Made by a program: the position numbers and the translations under genes
Shown: positions 1 to 11,869 of the stretch, in pieces
How positions within the stretch are numbered: the stretch's first letter is position 1
How the letters are laid out: each line of letters opens with the position of its first letter
NCBI GenBank assembly: GCA_005408345.1
Contig: SEMN01000010.1
Location: forward strand, 3,021,501-3,085,500
DNA length: 64,000 nt
Source: Macquaria australasica
Taxonomy: Eukaryota; Chordata; Actinopteri; Centrarchiformes; Percichthyidae
Reading direction: 5' to 3'
The notes under the pieces: model-generated
Seen by the model: only the letters and a program-made list of their open reading frames with translations
Databases searched by the model: none
Told to the model about the DNA's origin: nothing

Positions 1-574
1 GGGAATCTGTTTTGTGTCTTTGCTTACGGTTTTAATTGTAACAAGCTGAGGGGAGAAAGCAAAAAGACTGAAATCTATTATGCCAATGTCACTTCAGCAA
101 GCATTCCCATCGGAACATCACAGCAATAGGGGTCTTTAGGTGCAGATTCCCAGCAGAATGGCACAGAAACCCAGCCAGGAAAGCCAAAGGCAGGTCTAAA
201 GGGAAACAACCTCATTTTACTGGAAAATTGTTAAATTGAGAAATCTATGAAGCACAAACATTGCAATCGAATGGAGCAACAAATGGAGCAGACAAAAGGG
301 GTCAAAGGTTTTTGTTTTTTTGCAGTGAATGGAGGCACAGTGACTGAGGAATGAAGACAGAGCAGCATTTAAGGGCCCACAAAGCTGTGCATTTAAATAA
401 ACAGGGTTACGTCCTTCTCCTTTGGGCCCAATGAAGTCCATCAAAGAACATGGTAATGCCCCACTGAATGGCCGTAAGGACTCCCAAACTCCCGCCTTTT
501 CACTTCGTGTGAAAGAATGTGACATAATAAACACAACACCCCCCCACCCCACCCCATGAAAAACAGACATAAAC

Positions 575-790
575 TGAGCTTTAAATATTTTCTGCCCTGG
601 TTACAGCATTAAATCATTATTAGGGTTGCCATGTGGGACGTTTGGCACTGTGCAGATGTCATTATTTGTGGGAAGTTAATAAGTAATGTTGTGCCCTCAA
701 GTAGTAAAAACAGAAATACAGGAATCAATATTAATTGCTGAGGGGCAGGAGCACTCCCAACAGCAGTGGAAAATGTGTCAGTTCTGTTGT
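575..790. promoter_or_regulatory. Candidate non-coding regulatory island
   Basis: Repeat-free text with attaaatcattattagg, gttaataagtaatgtt and caatattaattgctg: dense TAAT cores with no coding potential. Inferred from texture only. Confidence 0.3.
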
Positions 791-875
791 AGCCAATAAA
801 ATTGTGTCTATGCAGCTTCCAGGATTATCGATGTACAGGTTCTGCTCATCCATTAATTCAAAAATGTATCATAAC

Positions 876-1868
876 ACAAAGTGATGGAAGAAATATTTAG
901 ATCCTTGATGTAAGTAAAGTACTGATACCACAAAGTAAAAGTCCTGCATTCAAAATATTATTTAAACCTGCATTAACTGATTTGTTTGGCCACCTGGGGG
1001 CAGTGCAAAAAGTGGTAAACACAACATTGACATATTATCACTTCAGCATTAGCATTAGCATTTGTTTGGAATCATGTTTCTGGCCACCTGGCAAATTTAA
1101 ATCCAATATTTACTCTCATTTTAGGTCTGTTTTTGGTCTCCACCAACTCCTGAGGGAAATATCTGGGACTTAAGCTGCCAAATGCTCCACTATGTTCACC
1201 AGCTTGTCACTAACTGTGTCTGTCTGCCGTTTGGTGCTGAGCAGGTATTGTACAGTGGGTGTATCGGAGATTTTTTGTTGAAAACAGCTGCCTGCTGCTG
1301 GAGGAAACAACGCTGATGAGAGCGGTGAGAGGGAACCAAAATCAGTAAAGTTGCAGACTGTAAAACCAAAACAATTAGCTAAAAGATGCTAAAATGCACT
1401 GTGGAACTGAGGGAAGCTGCAGAGTCAGGTGATAATTCTCAGTCGGTGACCTCTTTCACATTACACATGGTCATTTGATCCATTGTTAAAATAGAAATGT
1501 TGATTGGTGCAGCTTTAAGTAAAAGCATATTAGCAAAATATACTGGGGAGTTAAATATAAAAGTACTCATGCAGAAAGGCCAGTTACATACGTTAACATG
1601 TGAACACAAACAGCATTTTAATATTGCAGCTGGTCGAGATTTTAGCTAGTTGTTATATTGGGTAGTTTAATCTATAACAATGCATCATAGTTTTTAACAA
1701 TGACATATGTTTTGTTTGTAAAATCTTAATTTTCCTTCTGAGATGTAATGGGGTAGAAGTATAAAGAAGCTCAAAATGGATATACAATACACAAGTAACG
1801 TACAAGTACTTAAAAATCGTAGTGAAAGTAAAGTACTTAAATGCACTTAGTTACCTTCCGCCACTGCT
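876..1868. mobile_element. Decayed DNA transposon, interrupted by a second repeat
   Basis: The left end (agtgatggaagaa followed by taagtaaagtactgatacc and agtaaaagtcctgcattc) and the right end (agtgaaagtaaagtactt ... ttaccttccgccactg) match the ends of a very common fish element. Its termini are inverted (GTGG.GGAA against TTCC.CCAC). The middle, about 970-1520, is a different repeat family inserted into it. The element is probably hAT-like, but the class is uncertain. Confidence 0.6.
970..1520 (+). repeat. Dispersed repeat family B, copy 1 (nested)
   Basis: The ordered phrases are cattaactgatttg, ggccacctgg, gtctccaccaactcctgagg, caaatgctccactatgttcacc, ccaaaacaattagct, and tttgatccattgtta. 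The same order recurs at 8622-9045, 46255-46620 and, in reverse, at 21497-22020. The copies diverge substantially, so the family is old. Non-autonomous; class not identified. Confidence 0.75.
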
Positions 1869-2287
1869 GAAAGGTCACTGCACTGAAAATGAAACATCAG
1901 TCACACACACAAAAAAAAACATTTGACTAACTTAATCCCACACTCCAACATGAGCCAGATATCAGGAACAAGAGAAGGTTTTATGATCCTGAACAGATGT
2001 TATTTTTCCTGCTTATCAACTATTTCTGTTTGCATGCACACACACAATTGCACGCACAAAATCTTGTTTACGATGTATGCTCAGAGATTGTGGGCCAGTC
2101 CAGTCTAGAGACAGGTGTTCCCCGCCAGCTCGGTCCCAGCTGAGCTGCAACATAGATGCAGCTCTTTCACTCGGCAGAGCATCCACATTCCAAGTACTTT
2201 TAATTTTACAAGAGCCCAGGGGCCACTAGACTCGCTCTGGCTCTGGATCTATGGTGTTTGGGCCTGGATGCACTCCATGGACCCGAG

Positions 2288-2290
<3 letters not shown>

Positions 2291-2341
<51 letters not shown>
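2291..2341. repeat. (CA)25 microsatellite
   Basis: Perfect CA repeats. Two open frames crossing it owe their length to the repeat and are not genes. Confidence 0.97.
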
Positions 2342-2343
<2 letters not shown>

Positions 2344-3486
2344 TCCTGTGTAAATATTGCAGGCCAGGCCCAGCTCGGGCCAAATTGGGTGCAGCATAGT
2401 GCTGCACGTCCACTTGTCTGTTCATTTAACTGTTATCTGCTATCGTGCCCTCAGGTCGTCTCATTTGGAAAGCCACTTTGTTAAGCTAAGGGGAGGGAAA
2501 GGAATTCTATGTAGGGTTCTGTGTGAAAGTTAGCTAAAGGTTGTATTTAGCTCAGATAAATGGAAGAATACACAACTTACTGGGAATTTTGCTCCCTTTG
2601 TAGGTGAAGTTGTCAAGGCTACTTAGCAGTCATAAACAGGGTGCGGCTAGATGATGGTATATTTCTGGTTTTCTGGAGTGCAAATGAGTACACAGCATGT
2701 TTTTCTCTTTCTGTATCTTTCTCTCTCTCCTTTTTCTGCAGATACAGTATCTCGTGCCGCCGGGTGCGAGCCCTCTCTTCCTCCGTATAAATGATTAAAA
2801 ACCTTCATTAGCGTTAGGTGATATGGCTGCAGTGGAAAAGGTCTTGGAGAGAGGCTGAAAAGAGAGGGAGAAGATGGAAAAGAAGACAGGGAGAAGACTG
2901 GGAAAGGAGAGGTGGGGTGGCAAGTAAGAAGAGAGGCAAAAACAGATTGGGGTGAGGGAGGGGTGGAAAAAGAATGGGTGGCAGGAAGCAAGAGGGTGGG
3001 GAGATCAGTGTGATGAAACAGCAAAGGGAAAGAGAAGATGGATGAATTACAAGGATTTGAAATTTAATGTTGATGGCAAAGGATGAGAAAGATCGTTTCA
3101 GCTGGTGAAAAAGCAGGGTTTCACTTCTGTTTGCATACTTTCTTTGAAAATTAAGCATTTCTACAATAGGATCTGGTTAACTGTATTATTTACAAGACAA
3201 GTATTAGAAAGATTTGTTTGAGATTCTATTGTCATTTGGAGCAGAACTCAGGGGTCTTGACCTGCGGATATGAGTCTTATTACAGAATCATCTCTAATCT
3301 GTTGTACAATCCTCCTCTGTAAGCCCTTGATTATGAGTGCGACTTCGTCCTTAAAGAGCTCCTATTTAAAAGCTGGCACTTTCTGCGCAGGTTCATTCAT
3401 CAGACAGGGAGGTCCAGTTCAGATGAGCAAATTGAGGTTTATTTGCTTGACTGCTAAAAATCTACAGAACACACTTTTCTAAATAA

Positions 3487-3489
<3 letters not shown>

Positions 3490-3523
<34 letters not shown>

Positions 3524-3530
3524 GTGTGTG
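3490..3530. repeat. (GT)n microsatellite
   Basis: GT repeats with a single GC interruption near 3519. Confidence 0.95.
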
Positions 3531-3963
3531 CGCAAGTGCGGGTGGCCTCCATAAAAGCAGATGTTACAGCACAGTGCAGCAATAAATACAACCACTACAC
3601 TTTATTCCTTTAATCAGTGATTTACAGCGAACTACTTTCAGCCAATGACATGGTTCGGTTGCATGAGCAGGAGCTTGGCTTCAGCCAGCACCTGTTATCT
3701 TTGGCTCTGACAGTGTATTTATTTACTTCTGGGCAGAAACACCTGAGTGCTAAATATGGTTCCAAGTCCCAGGAGAGATAAGATAAAAAAAAGTAAATGA
3801 AGCCAAAAATGAACTTGAACACTTGCACTCGAACTCACATATAAAATGCTGCCAAGAATGACTGACTTAATGATTTGAACAGTTTTACGTACCTTAAAAT
3901 CACCTTGATACCTTCTTTTATTATTGAAATGTGCTGCTTGTCTTTGTTTTGAAATATATATAT

Positions 3964-4230
3964 TGTTAGGGTGTGGGTCCACTGTACTTTGGTTCAGACT
4001 GAAATATCTCAACAACTGTTTTAGGGATTGCCATGAAATTTTGTACAGACATTCATGGTCCTCAGAGGATAAACCCATTGGGGATCTTTTGTGCCAGTTT
4101 TAGTTTTTTCATGAAAAAAAAGACAACAATTGCCATGAAATTTGGTACAGACATTCATGTTCCCCTCAGGATGAATTGTAATAACTTTGGTGATTGCTTC
4201 ACTTTTAATGTAGTGTTTAAGACCAAATAG
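3964..4230 (+). repeat. Dispersed repeat family A, copy 1
   Basis: It begins near ggttcagactgaaatatctc. It contains ccatgaaattttgtacaga followed by cattcatggtcctcagagg, and a second similar unit (ccatgaaatttggtacaga, cattcatgttcccctcagg). This internally duplicated layout is the hallmark of a repeat that I know from many percomorph sequences. Confidence 0.75.
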
Positions 4231-6153
4231 TTGTGACACTGAACTTGGATTGTATGTTTTTCTCTTAGATAACATAAGACTTACTAACATCTATCTTACT
4301 AACATCTATAAACACACTGTTGATAGATGTACTGTCACTAATGATACTGCCTGTATGAGATATGACTCAGTTATGACAGATATGAACACCCATGACACCA
4401 TTAACCCCAGCGCTGTCACTATGTAAGGCTGGAGACATACTTTCACATTTGGCATGCCGCATGCCACAGGTAAGGGCATCTCTGTGTCGAGGTCCCACCC
4501 CTCCCTCCACACTCACTACAGCCGAGCGGCCACCTTTGATAGAGCGCTGGAATGTCTTGTTTAGATCCACTCCTAACCCTCACCTCTTGGCTTTCCAACT
4601 CCACAACAGGTCATGGTTATGTGTAGCAGTTAGTGCTTTACCACATTATTAATGCTTGTTGATGGATGCTCACTGTCTCATAGTCACAGGCTGGGGTAGG
4701 GTGGGGGTGGGTGAGGGGTCCTTACATTTCTGTCCTTTCACAGAAACAGTGAGAATATTCTGCATGTGCAGCAAACCAGATGGGGGAAACAGAAGAAAAA
4801 GTAGGTGATGCTATCTAAAATGTGCAGAGTGAGCGATTTCCCGTCTCTTCATTTTTGACAAAGAAAAGCAATTAACAAGCAGTGAGGAGGCTAATACTTC
4901 TCATTACAGACCTTTGACAGCCAAAGCGAGGCACCATAGAAAAGGAGAAATTACACTGGGGTGGATGGAGAGAAGCAATAAATGTGAACCTCAGCTATAG
5001 GATGTAGCTATTTTAGATCTGTCTATGGACCTACTACAATGTAAATTAACTTCTCTGTGGACTCTCAGCTATCTGCAGAGGACGGACACAATAAAAAGAA
5101 CACGTGTCAAATATAATGCAATCCAGCACAATATCCATGCAATAAATACAACTTTTGTGGGCTTTTTTGTTGAGCCTGTTTTGTTGAGGTGTTCATTCGT
5201 GGTCATTTTTGAGGTTGTAGTTTGTGATTGGTTCGTATTGGGTTGCATTATAGACAGCTTTCCCATTCACAGACAATCCAGTGGTAAAAAAAAACACATT
5301 GCCACAATGTCATGATAGCTTCTACAGGTAGTGAGAAATGAACTGTCCCAAAACAGCAACCGGCAACACAGATTAAAAGCACAGAAGTCCCCCCTCACAT
5401 AAGCAACGTTAGCAAGAAAATAAAATTAATGTTAGCAGCATAAAAAAGTTACGTTAGCATGTAGCTATATATACATACTGTACTATAGGAGCTGCCGGCT
5501 GCACAAGTTAAGAGCGATATCAGTAACGTCAGCAGATACTGTATATGCCAGATGTGTTACATTAGTGCAAAAACTCATATTAGACGACTGCAGTGTAAAA
5601 GGGCTAAACTTCACTTATAACAAACTGTCAATCAAGGATTTCAAAAGTATTATTTATCAGCCACACAAGATCATGAAAAGACTGCACAGCTGTTTGATTT
5701 ATTTCTCTGAAAAATTATAAGTGTAAGTGAACACCATAGACTTCCATTGTTAGTAAGCTGGACAGTCATTGTCTTTTCATTTTTACTCGACCATTGGCCC
5801 TATCCTTGAAGAGAACCTGAATTTTTACTTAATTTTTTTACTTCTTTACTTAAATATTATGAACATTATTGTTCTTGACCCAATGTAGCACTCCATATTT
5901 TTTGTCTTCATAGATCTAGTCATCTTTAGACAGTTTAATGCGTAAATGTTATATATTATACCTTTATGCTTTCAATAAGACAATCTCTGGCAATGCAGAT
6001 AAACACATGACACTCAGCACTGTAATGAAATATGTCTGTGGGTAACAAGTAGCAGGCTGACACTGTCTGAACAGCTGCCTCAGTCATTGTCCCGCTGTTG
6101 TTCATACAACCACAAACTGCAACAATAGCGGGGCTGAGCCCAGAAGAATGTCT

Positions 6154-6213
<60 letters not shown>

Positions 6214-7889
6214 AGAAAAGAAGTCTTAGGAGGAAAAAATGTCTCACCTCAGCAACAGGATAGTAAAGTTAAGTTTAGGAGTGTTTCAAAAGGGAAGCTG
6301 TGTCCTAAAAAGAACCCTTGCCATTACGTAGAATTGAAGCAATTCCTATTGAGACACACCCAAAATTTTACTTTTGTTAGTTGTGGTGCACTTTGCTGTA
6401 AGTGCAGCATTTAATCCCTGAAAAGTGAGAAAATGACCAGTTAGCTCTCTTCTGATTATAACCTTTCAGTCTGAGGTTTTCACCTTTCCTGCCTCTCTCC
6501 AGGACTTTTTGGCTCCTTTGACTCCTGTCAGACTTCATAAGCAGGATCCCAAGTTCTTTCCAGAGGTCTCTCCAAACTCTAGCTCATCCATCACTATGAT
6601 CTCTATTATGGAGCAGGCTCCCTACTGTGGTCAAGGACCGTGATAACAAGACAGCGTAGAAACAGATGTGTGTAGAGGTGAGCCGAGTGCACGCTGCAAA
6701 TGGAAAAGGTGAGCAAACACCTTTATTTATCACGGGGGGGGTCATGAAGATAAGGACATTTGAAGTTTAGGGTTGAAGATGGAGAAGGGCAATCACACTG
6801 CATAGCTGCACTACACCTAAAATACAATTGTATTCACTCTACCCCCATCCCCTCCAGATTTGACTTCTAACACATATAGTATTTAATCACAGAGTACTGA
6901 CCCTCAGGTTGTCTGTCATCTCTGTTTTGGCACAGTCACGCTTTTCAGGCCAATTCACAGCTGGGTATTCCTGGCTCACCTCTTTACCCTCTGCTTAATT
7001 TATCTATTTCCTTTGAGAATACAGGACATCTCTGACTCCATGTAATGAAGAAAACCTCAACTACTCAACTTGTCCTGTACGAATTCCTGACTGATACCTC
7101 ACAGGGATCCACCAGCTTTGGGACGGAGCAGCCATTCGTATTCTCAGGTTGTGTGACCCTATTGTCTCCCTTGTGTTTTCACTGCTGTCAGGAGGGAAGT
7201 GTGATAAAGTTGCCTTTTCTTTGCCTGTTTCTATGTTTGACTGTCTCTGCAGTCAGCCAGTTGGTCTCCTCCTGCTGCGGGGGGACTTTGGGCACAGAGG
7301 CGATTGTTTTACGCGAGGTTACAGGAAGGTCAGATCCAAAATCAATGAGGAAACAGCTCTGCTGCTCTAAACTCTATTTCTGCCAAGCAGGATCCTCTGA
7401 GAGGAGCTGGGATATCAGGAACCCCAAATGGGAGGATCGTTAACATGACAGATAGAGGGAAGAGGAGGGATGAGAGGAAGAGAGAGAAGAGAGCTATTAC
7501 TCGTGTGAAACGTGAAACGCACAGGTGTAATGGAAGTATAGTGTTTTCTTGAAAACATTCTTGGTGCTAAGCAGAATTGTATCCTCAGGATCCATTTCCC
7601 ACGTCAAAGTACACTCACTGAATGTGAGAAGTATAACATGTTCAGTTTCATACAGCTGTACCATTCAAAGTGAAGAAAAAGTGAAGAAAAATAAAACATT
7701 GCAAGCAGGAAATGACTAAAAACCACAAAATGTTTTAGCTTTTTATTTGTAAGGCAGGGCACACTGGTGCTGTAATTGCCAATATCCTAATAAAAATGGC
7801 ACGAATAAATAAAATAGCAGTACACAAATAATAAAAACATTTTTAATTTATATTCAAATGGGAATTTAAAGGGGAGGGGGATGAGGCTT
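4231..7889. other. Intergenic, no gene seen
   Basis: Contains a G-run tract (4693-4718), a possible small regulatory patch at 4815-4945 (agcaattaacaagcag, ggctaatacttctcatta), gttagc-rich repeat-like text at 5330-5650, and a CA microsatellite. The open frame at 7045-7443 (132 codons) has no recognisable domain. Confidence 0.6.
6156..6209. repeat. (CA)27 microsatellite
   Basis: Perfect CA repeats. The open frames on both strands here are repeat artefacts. Confidence 0.97.
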
Positions 7890-8190
7890 CTTTAAGAAGA
7901 TATTTAAGTAGTTTCTCTAGAAAAGCACTAGACAGTGCAATAATGTCCGGAGTGTCTCTGTGCCTTATAGGAAACCTCAGGGGGTTTCTTTAATGTTTCC
8001 TTCCCTCTCTGCTTCCTTGGAGCAGAGCGGATATTACAGATTGGAAGCATATAGTGAGTTTATAAAATCTCACACTGATTATGAGCAGTGTGAGCCCTTG
8101 GCTTTCAAGTTATTTTGTTCAGTGAGGCTGAATCATGATGTTTAAGTTTGGGACAAAGCATTTGAACATTGGGTTTGGTTCCACTGCTTG
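7890..8190. promoter_or_regulatory. Candidate non-coding regulatory island
   Basis: A repeat-free stretch between AT-rich sequence and a repeat cluster, with words such as gtgcaataatgtccgg and tgattatgagcagtgtg. The short open frame within it (7960-8145) shows no protein family. Confidence 0.25.
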
Positions 8191-8289
8191 GCTGCTTCCA
8201 CTGGCTCCAAAATAACAGAGCAGTCTCTGGTGCTGATTTCCACGGGTCAAAAACAATTTTCCCATCTACAATGATTCATTAGGCCTCGA

Positions 8290-8620
8290 CGCCATTAAAG
8301 TAATACTTTTGGGAAATAGGCTTATTTGCTGTCTTGCTGAGAGTTAGATGAGAAGATTAATACTACTCTCACATGTGTAAATCTGTAAATATGCAGCTAT
8401 GGCCAGCAGCCAGTTAGCTTAGCATAGCATGAAGACAGGAAACAAGGGAAAACGGTTAGCCTGGCTCTGTCCAAAGGAAACAAAATCAAACATGATATAA
8501 CGTGTTAGTGAGATTTGAGGTGCTGGTAGGTGGATTTGTTACCTTTGCACAGAACCAGGCTAGATGTTTCCCTGTTCTCAGTCTTTATGCTAAGCTAAGC
8601 TAATCGGCTTCTGGTGGAGT
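8290..8620 (+). repeat. Palindromic-family element, left half
   Basis: It reads ttttgggaaataggctta, gctgagagttagatgagaag, ttagcttagcatagcatgaa and, near the right edge, ctttatgctaagctaagc. The left-arm text is the reverse complement of the right arm at 41395-41468. It directly abuts family B copy 2. Confidence 0.65.
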
Positions 8621-8621
8621 T

Positions 8622-9045
8622 GTGTTATTTGGCCACCTGGTGAATGTAATATCTTCACTGTCCTGTTTTGGGTTTCCCGTAATGCTTGAGGGAAATGTCT
8701 GGTTCTTTAGCTGCTAAATGCACCACTATATTCACCCGCTAGTTGCTAGCTTTGTCTGTCTGCCGTGTTGTGATGGGTATGTGGCATACATTTTTAGTTT
8801 TAGAGCTTTCTCACTGCTTGCTGCAGCTAAACGACACTATGAGAATGGTGACAGTGAATCAAAACAGCAAAGTTGCGGGTCAGGAAACCAAAACAATGAG
8901 CTGAAAGATGCTAAAACGCTCCGACCTGAGGGGAACTGCAGAGTTGGTGATAACTCTCTGTATGCTCCTCACTAAGAGCGGCCCCTTTCACATTGCTTGT
9001 GCTTATTTGATCCATTGTTAACAAAAAAATATCAGTTTAAGAGTG
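8622..9045 (+). repeat. Dispersed repeat family B, copy 2
   Basis: It contains ttggccacctggtgaatg, cttgagggaaatgtctgg, gctgctaaatgcaccacta, ccaaaacaatgagctgaaag and atttgatccattgttaac in the same order as the copy at 970-1520. It directly abuts the palindromic-family fragment at 8290-8620. Confidence 0.75.
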
Positions 9046-10689
9046 GAGAGTACAAACCTTTTTTTTTTTGGTAGCTTAAAGAAATAGATTCGACCTTCTT
9101 ACCCTGATTCTCCTGGTGCATTTTCTTTATGTGTAGTTTGAAGTGTAACTACATTAATTACCATGACCCGGGGCGAGGCATGGCCCCTTTTTTCTGAGGC
9201 ATTTAATGTCCTCCTGGTGTGTAGTGAAGGTGGACCTGACCCACAAGGCAGAACATGAACAGGAGGACGTGTGCTCACAAGCATTTCATGTATGAACTCT
9301 ACTCATAAATGCCAGTCAGCATCAACATGTAGCTACAGTGTGGTGCCAGCCCCACCTGCCTGTGAGTCTGAATGGTATCACTACAAGTAGGCTCAAGGAT
9401 TTTAAGCATTTGGAGAGTGAAGTAAATGTCCGTCCTGGCTAAAAGTTAAAAACAAGGTATTACCCTAACGTTATTACAAAAGTTCAAATCCAAGCTACTG
9501 TATATTATCTCTGAATGTAGGTGGAGGTTAGACAGTTGAGTTTGAATACACTGTATGCCTCTTCATTTCTTAAACTGTGAGTCAATTCAGATTTTCAACA
9601 CTGCTGAGGAAGGATTAGTGTGAAGCAGGCGAATTTATGGGGCAACGTTTTCCATTCCAGCAGTATGTAAAGTTATAACACCATCTCTGAAGTGGAGATA
9701 CAGTAAAACATGGCCCTACCTGAACCTCTGAGATCAAACTTTCTGCTTACAAACCAGACATCATCTGATATGCCCAAGTCCGACAGTGTGTGTGTCTATG
9801 TAGTAAAATGCACAATAAAATAAAAAAGTTGGTGAAACCTTGATGTAATTTGACAAAACAACTCAAGGTCCACTTACTAGCTTTTTTCAGAGCTTTCAAC
9901 CATATCACATGGTCTTTATCAGCAGATGGCGTTTGCTCAGTTGTCAAGGAGAGGGATCTGTTGACATGTGAGGTCAGTAGTTGGCTTAAACATTAATTCT
10001 TGACCTTAGAATAAAGCTAGTAAGTGGACACTGAGTTGGGATTATTTTGTCAGACTAGTATCATGAAGCATGTATTGACATTTTAAAACTGTGCGCCTTT
10101 TAGGACATTTTAGATCACGAAAATTTTTTGCATGTCTACTGGAGAGGCTAAATTTAATGCAAAATAAATATGGAAGGTTGCAACTAAAGCTGAATACGTC
10201 AATTAAACTGTACTTGCTAGTAGGTAGGAAGAGATGACAAAGCTGACCTGTGGAAACACAATCAAACCAATCTCTAATATGGCATGCAGGTAATATGCAG
10301 ATGTAGCTTTGTAAAAGCATAGAAATCACTTAATCACATGTGCTTTACTAGCATTTGACTCTATTTTGTTTATTTATGTAGCTAAGTGGAGGTTTTTACA
10401 GTCATAGCTAGGATTTAGTCAATGTAACATTACACTATAAAAATGATATGATTGCAGCTTTTTTAAATGTTTTTGTTACTGTATGACACACTTTTTTTTG
10501 TTGCTTCAAGTCTGTTACAGTGTGAAATTTTGCTGTCACACTGTGAAGCAAATTCAGATGACATTTTGGGAATAATGCCATCCAAGTGTTTGAAGTTTCT
10601 TTGTGGTAATCCAGACAGCATGCAGATGATTCGTTGAATTTATTCAGTGGTGTTGAGACTGCTCTCGAGAAAACATCAATTACAGTAGA
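9046..10689. other. Intergenic, no gene seen
   Basis: AT-leaning unique-looking sequence. The open frames here are short and show no protein family. Confidence 0.6.
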
Positions 10690-11060
10690 TTGTTCTGGTG
10701 GCATTTCAGTTTAGTGCGAGTGGTTTGGCTGAACCAGCAAAGCAAAGGCTGTGTGATGCGTGTTTAGTGAGTTCTGACACGGTCCAGATCACGGTTGATC
10801 CTTCTCTATTGAATAAGCACATGTCTTTGGGGACAAGAAGATTGATGCTGCTCCCACTGAACTCTGGGATATCCCTGTCCTTGGCTGGGCAAGATTTGGG
10901 GGTTTGTGGGTAATGGGGGGAAACCACTTCCCTTGCTTGTTAAACAAGACCATTAAAAGGCATTATGAGCTGGCCTCTGGAAAGGCCTTTTGCGTGTCAT
11001 TGCTTGCATCTGTTGAAGGGTGTTTCTGGGCTCTCTTGTTTCTTTTGATTATTCCAAAAT
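10690..11060. promoter_or_regulatory. Candidate non-coding regulatory island
   Basis: Repeat-free, complex sequence with open frames on both strands (70-73 codons) but no recognisable protein. It includes aacaagaccattaaaagg and cattatgagctggcctctgg. Confidence 0.3.
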
Positions 11061-11829
11061 ACAGTAATTCTGCTCCAAAGTGTTAGAGAAGTCAGTGGAA
11101 ACACTGAGGCTAACAGAGACAGAGACACAGTGAAGAGGAGCTCACTGTGACATGAGGCGACACATGCCGACGACAGTCTGACCTACGTGGAGCTTCATCA
11201 GTGTTTGTGAAGCTTTCAAGACATGTTTTCTCAAACATCAACTATCAAAACTTTCTTTCTTGATTTTAATAATACACAGCAGTGCTACAAGAAATAATCT
11301 GTATAATACAATAATGATATAATCCTATTCATAGAAGTATAACTGCATAAACTCAACAAAGGCTGGAAAATAATGATCAAAACTGACACATTTATAAAAA
11401 AATCTTCAAAGCTTCTCCTTGCTAACATCCAAAGCCATGTCAGACCCTCAAACTACAGTCACATGTTTTCCAGGTTACACTGTCGGTATTAAGGTTCAAG
11501 TGGTGGTGGTGGGGGTGGGGGTGCTGGGTGATGGGTCAAGCACTCTGGACAGAGTAACACCAGCTTACTGTGTTTGTAAATCAGTTTTTCAGTTTGTGTG
11601 CAAAGCCCTCACTATGTTTTCAGTAATAACTAGTTAGTTTCAAACGTGCATCTTGCTGCTTCAGGCTTGTATGGAATGCTGTACTTAGAGAAGTCATGAG
11701 TTAATTGGTTTCTCAGAAGAAGCTGCAGTTTCATCCATTTAAACACATCCACTCTATAAAGACGGATGTCACTTCAGCATTACAATCAACATCTCTTTTA
11801 GTCTGTGCTGTGGAGAGCAATATTATAAT

Positions 11830-11869
<40 letters not shown>

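Larger units (their letters stand above)
1870..3963. other. Intergenic, no gene seen
   Basis: Apart from two microsatellites this holds an AG-rich (purine-skewed) stretch at 2848-3010, whose complement gives long pyrimidine-rich open frames of no coding value. Nothing else is recognisable. Confidence 0.6.

Noticed and set aside
2647..3158. Two Ser/Pro/Phe-rich minus frames of 114-125 codons
   Set aside because: They arise from the complement of a purine-rich tract.
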